NCBI RefSeq assembly: GCF_024868665.1
Contig: NC_079907.1
Location: 13,469,387 to 13,533,386, forward strand
Direction: 5' to 3'
DNA length: 64,000 bases
DNA from: Triplophysa rosa
Taxonomy: Eukaryota; Chordata; Actinopteri; Cypriniformes; Nemacheilidae
Of this stretch, positions 62,629 to 64,000 are shown in pieces (positions within the stretch are counted from its first letter, which is position 1; every line of letters begins with the position of its first letter). A model generated the notes under the pieces. That model was not told the DNA's origin and did no database searches. It was given only the letters and a program-made list of their open reading frames with translations. The position numbers and the translations under genes are program-made.

Positions 62629-63132
62629 TGTCATGGTTCTGCCCCACCTTGTCTTGCTTCTCTTGACCTAGTGGCAGAACCATGATAGAACCTCTTGTTT
62701 TATGTGGAGAGTGACATTTTGTCCCTCATGGTCTTCCACTCTCCGGTGTGGCGTCTCTGTTCCCGCCCTTTCGTCTCGTTATTGTTTGTTAATTAGTTCA
62801 TGTCCTGCACCTGTCCCCTCTTGATTTTTCCCCTTTATTATGCCCTTGTGTCTTCTGTCTCGTGCTGGTTCATTGTTCTGTTGTGTTCTGTTTGTGTCAT
62901 GTGGGTGAGTTACTGTTCTGTAGTTAGTTTAGTTTATTGTGGTTATGTCAAGTGTTGTTATTATTTCTAGTCTAGTTAGTCCCTGTCCTTGTTGCTATGT
63001 TTTGTTATGTTCCCCCACGTGGGTCTTTGTTTTGTATTTTTTAGTTATAATTAAAGTCTGTCTTGTTAACCCCTTACCCGCTGTCTGCACTTGGGTCCTC
63101 TGTCCTTGTCCTCACCACCCACGTTCATGACA
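62629..63132 (+). mobile_element. Putative LTR (about 504 bp)
   Basis: Starts TGTCATGG and ends TTCATGACA, giving the TG...CA dinucleotides of LTRs within a 7-base inverted TGTCATG/CATGACA. Near the 3' end an ATTAAA-type signal (AATTAAAGTC, about 63048) precedes a TGTCTTG run, like an R/U5 border. The first 55 bases form a hairpin (TCATGGTTCTGCC pairing with GGCAGAACCATGA). No primer-binding TGG lies directly after the end; TGGACCCAGCAG occurs about 14 bases on. The second LTR would lie past the window. Confidence 0.6.
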
Positions 63133-63186
63133 GAATGAACCAGCCATTCTGGACCCAGCAGACAGAGGGATCTCAGCGGGAGGGGT

Positions 63187-63362
63187 CGATGCCGCCGGAC
63201 TCCCTTGGAGGGTAGAGGCCGCTGGGCTCCATTCCAGAGTCGGGACCGCCGGACTCCCTTCCGGGGTCGAGACTGCCGGAACTCCGTCCAGGATCGAGAC
63301 CTCCGGGCTCCCTTCCAGGGTTGAGGTCGTCGGATTCCCCTCCAGGGTTGAGGCCGCCGGTG
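63187..63362. repeat. Minisatellite A, period about 30
   Basis: About six imperfect copies of CCGCCGGACTCCCTTCCAGG plus GTCGAGA-like sequence. Confidence 0.7.
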
Positions 63363-63446
63363 TCCTGTTCCCGCTGAAGATCCCTGCCGGCCTCCCAGCT
63401 GGTGCCCAGGCCTGTCGAGTCGACTGTTTGTGTGTTTGTCCTTGTT

Positions 63447-63527
63447 TGCTGCCCAGCTGCCAGAGAGCGCTGCCCAGCCGTCGGAGATGCTGCCCAGTTG
63501 CCAGAGAGCACTGCCCAGCCGCCGACA
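63447..63527. repeat. Minisatellite B, period about 21
   Basis: Four imperfect copies of CTGCCCAGCCGCCAGAGAGC with alternating CAGCTGCC and CAGCCGTC variants. Confidence 0.65.
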
Positions 63528-63574
63528 TCCTGTCCTGTCATGTCGACATCCAGGCCTGCCCAGCCGGTGATAGC

Positions 63575-63850
63575 TGGTCTCCCAGCCGGCCATCCAGCCG
63601 GCGCCATGTTCTGTCCAGCCGGCCATCCAGCCGGCGCCATGTCCTGTCCAGCCGGCCATCCAGCCGGCGCCATGTCCTGTCCAGCCGGCCATCCAGCCGG
63701 CGCCATGTCCTGTCCAGCCGGCCTTCCAGCCGGGCCATGTCTGTCCAGCCGGCCATCCAGCCGGGCCAGTTGTCCAGCCGGCCATCCAGCCGGGCACATG
63801 TACTGTCCAGCCGGCCTCCAGCCGGCCCATGTAGTCCAGCGGCCTTCCAG
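63575..63850. repeat. Minisatellite C, period 33
   Basis: The unit starts CCATGTCCTGTCCAGCCGGC and continues CATCCAGCCGGCG. Copies start at 63604, 63637, 63670 and 63703 (exactly 33 apart), followed by four or five degenerate ones. Because 33 is a multiple of 3, all six frames stay open and give spurious long ORFs. Confidence 0.9.
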
Positions 63851-64000
63851 GGCCATGTCCTGTCGCTTCCGCTGCCACGCCGCGCCTTCGTGCCGGCACC
63901 ATGTCTTTGTTTGGACTTTTTTCCATGTATCACGTTTTTGGTCGTGTTTTGATAATGTTTTTTTTGCACAGTCTGTCTATCTTTGTTCTGGAGCATCAGG

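Larger units (their letters stand above)
63133..64000. mobile_element. GC-rich internal region of the LTR element, runs off window
   Basis: No gag or pol frame is recognisable. A short frame from the ATG at 63135 stops within 30 codons. The region is made of three successive tandem arrays (see next entries) followed by T-rich sequence. It looks like the interior of a nonautonomous LTR element. Confidence 0.5.

Noticed and set aside
63604..63735. CRISPR-like regular spacing of direct repeats
   Set aside because: The repeats are contiguous tandem units without unique spacers, in a vertebrate genome; this is a minisatellite.
63066..63996. Long open frames on both strands (up to 286 residues) with 11-residue repeats
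   Set aside because: All arise because the 33-base minisatellite unit is a multiple of three and lacks stops. Composition is that of a repeat, and there is no start context, domain or homology.

Overview
The window is vertebrate nuclear DNA. It is AT-rich, its genes are split by GT-AG introns, and it is full of the short inverted-repeat DNA transposons and tRNA-derived SINEs typical of teleosts. The repeat families and gene set point to a cyprinid (carp or zebrafish relative). That placement is inference, since no species marker is present. There is no prokaryotic content and no CRISPR array.

Eleven protein-coding genes were reconstructed exon by exon; splice phases and summed lengths agree for all of them. 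Left to right: grid2ip/delphilin (minus; 5' part only, runs off the left edge); zdhhc4 (plus); pgp (plus); bricd5 (plus); mlst8 (minus, convergent with bricd5); meiob (minus); msrb1 (minus, a selenoprotein with in-frame UGA and a visible SECIS element); neurl2 (minus); a tex2/tex2-like SMP lipid-transfer gene (plus); rnf151 (minus, convergent with tex2); noxo1 (minus). From about 55.8 kb to the end no host gene is visible. That stretch holds hAT-type and TTAA-type MITEs, a SINE nested in another element, and, at the right edge, an LTR with a GC-rich tandem-repeat internal region.

The genes do not form one pathway. grid2ip is a postsynaptic scaffold, zdhhc4 an ER palmitoyltransferase, pgp a metabolite-repair phosphatase, bricd5 a BRICHOS membrane protein, mlst8 the mTOR WD40 subunit, meiob a meiotic ssDNA-binding protein, msrb1 a methionine-R-sulfoxide reductase, neurl2 a muscle E3 adaptor, tex2 an ER lipid-transfer protein, rnf151 a testis-type RING protein and noxo1 the NADPH oxidase organizer. 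The grouping is ancestral synteny: grid2ip-zdhhc4 matches a pair on human 7p22, while pgp-bricd5-mlst8, meiob-msrb1 and rnf151-noxo1 match human 16p13.3.

The most notable observations are: a tiny alternative first exon of grid2ip encoding Met-Ser-Cys-Phe that recreates the palmitoylatable short-delphilin N-terminus; a three-PDZ long delphilin; the complete selenoprotein machinery of msrb1; a TTAA MITE nested inside a long foldback element next to zdhhc4; and an LTR element whose internal region is three successive minisatellites. I did not see a convincing wholly new biological system.
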